A stretch of DNA of 64,000 bases. Source: Piper betle. Lineage: Eukaryota > Streptophyta > Magnoliopsida > Piperales > Piperaceae. Positions within the stretch are counted from its first letter, which is position 1, and every line of letters begins with the position of its first letter. This document shows, one piece after another, positions 62,792 through 64,000 of the stretch. Both the position numbers and the translations under genes were made by a program. The stretch covers positions 1 to 64,000 of the forward strand of contig JAURVB010000804.1 in NCBI GenBank assembly GCA_033002965.1. Reading direction: 5' to 3'. The notes under the pieces were generated by a model, which saw only the letters and a program-made list of their open reading frames with translations, ran no database searches and was not told where the DNA came from.

Positions 62792-64000
62792 TTTCTTTTA
62801 TATGACATAATTGCATTACTTAGGTTATTTGTGGTATTGTAAATAGAGGATGTAACATCAATGTTAAACAGGTTTTTTACGAATTGATTTGAGTCTTCGT
62901 GCTTGGTCATCTCCCCTCACGTATTGTTCAACTAATATACTTCCCCTTTCATCTATTTCTCTCTAGCTATCCTACATCACTTTCTAGGCACCTAAGCTTG
63001 ATGGCTTAGATCTGACTTATAACAGTCAATTTATATGCTACTTTTTTTGGTCAATGTTAAGGGTTAATGATCAATATTGTTTGTTTGCTTCTTTGTAGCA
63101 TCTGTGGATTCTACTGCACAGACGGGACATAATGCTGTAGATTGGCAAGAAGAGGTCTATCAGAAGGTACTATTTTTTTTTTCAAGATATGTCAGTCTTG
63201 TAGTAGAGAAGCAGTTTGCTTGATTTTGTATGTGAAAGTGGATATTTTGCAGGAAAAGGCTGATGGGGAGTAAGATTGGAAGCTGTGGTCCAAATTTGCA
63301 CTTTTTTACTTGTTTTGACGATGAAGTTTGCATTGTTTGAAAAACCATTAGTCATGACCTAGTCTATGAGGAGCAGTGCTTGTGGTATTGCATGTGCTGT
63401 TTTATCTGGAGCCAGTAAATAAAAACAAGAGGTGGAAAAATGGAAAAAATGAAGTTTGTTTTAGGCTTTATTATTTTGCTTGATTAAGGCAAGCCTTAAG
63501 CTTGATGAAAAAGTGTTGTTCCGCCAAGAGTATCATGAGGTTTACCCTTTAGATGCTTTGCTCTTCTTCCCACGGCTCACTAGTGGTGCCTCTGAGCGTT
63601 CTTCAAATGTTTGGGGAAGTTTTAGTATTTTTAAGTTGGTAATCTTTCAAGTTAGGCAAACCTTGTAGTCAATTGTTTTTGTAACAGTCTAGAAGGAGGG
63701 TGTGTTGTTCTTATAAATGGCAATGCTGCAGTTAGGTGCTATCTGCTCAAGAAACATGTTTTAGCTGTTTGGAGTTGGATAACTGCATCATGTAATTACT
63801 CGCCTAAAAAGATTGGTTAAGAATGCATTTTGTCTTGCATTTTTGCTCTTTTCTAACGGTTATATGGTGTTAAGATGTCTGCTTGCTCAGAGATAATTTA
63901 TAACTTTTTTTGTGTGCGTAGTGGATGCTTGCATTGGACTGCTTGGTGACTTTTTTCTTAAATTTTTTTATTTTTAATTTTAATTTGCAGTTGAAATCAA

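Larger units (their letters stand above)
54963..64000 (+). pseudogene. MED15 copy 5 (exons 1-7, continues past the window)
   Basis: The most complete copy. Exons: 54963-55074, 57641-57752, 58238-58345, 59530-60229, 60651-61296, 63099-63166, and exon 7 from 63991 onward. Exons 4-5 encode long Gln-rich regions (QQQQQQHQQGNMQSS, QQQQQQRLLSS). Damage relative to the other copies: one base lost in exon 1 (NPG, then out of frame), one base lost in exon 3, one base lost near 60103 leading to TGA 60105, a CAA-to-TAA change at 60194, and the exon 5 acceptor changed from GCAG to GCGG. A downstream ATG (55010) in the KIX frame could give a KIX-only product ending soon after exon 3. Sequence beyond 64000 may hold the rest. 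Assembly errors could account for single-base losses but not all five changes. Confidence 0.8.

Overview
The window is nuclear DNA of a flowering plant. It has GT-AG introns in A+T-rich sequence, remnants of plant-type Mediator subunit 15 (MED15) and of a TTG1-like WD40 gene, and dense plant transposons: an LTR element with a large non-coding interior, a TRIM, an L1-type LINE, hAT elements and MITEs. The GC-rich codon use of the WD40 remnant makes a monocot plausible, but this is weak evidence. No rRNA or tRNA genes, CRISPR arrays or bacterial features were seen.

Layout. 1-1850: the end of a large LTR, an A+T-rich array of GACTC/GAGTC hairpins and a purine-skewed GC-rich block. 1965-2445: a truncated, frameshifted TTG1-like pseudogene behind a CCAAT/TATA promoter. 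2450-7435: degenerate repeats and two exon-like scraps. From 7436 to the window end lies an array of five partial copies of one MED15-type gene, all on the + strand: copy 1 (7436-13262), copy 2 (15788-23498), copy 3 (about 26906-32916), copy 4 (47188-50115, mostly intron) and copy 5 (54963 to beyond 64000). Copies 3 and 4 are separated by a 14-kb minus-strand non-coding LTR retrotransposon containing two nested solo LTRs, one of which carries a three-LTR TRIM.

The most interesting object is copy 2. Copies 1, 3, 4 and 5 are broken or incomplete. In copy 2 the exons equivalent to 1, 2, 3, 6, 7 and 8 join through canonical splice sites into one uninterrupted 247-codon reading frame. It encodes an intact KIX domain followed directly by the conserved central MED15 block. 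The two Gln-rich exons are missing, with an antisense LINE in the same intron; their loss is phase-neutral. The Mediator-anchoring C-terminus is replaced by an early stop. This could be a small KIX protein able to bind activators without joining Mediator; that function is inference only.

A second unexplained pattern is a short module: a TTGACTCG...CGAGTCAA hairpin, a spacer of the TTTTAATTACGA type, then TGCCACC, followed by GC-rich sequence. It recurs in the large LTRs, in two otherwise different hAT-type elements and upstream of the TTG1-like remnant. All coordinates and junctions come from reading the sequence by eye; no alignment or database search was run.
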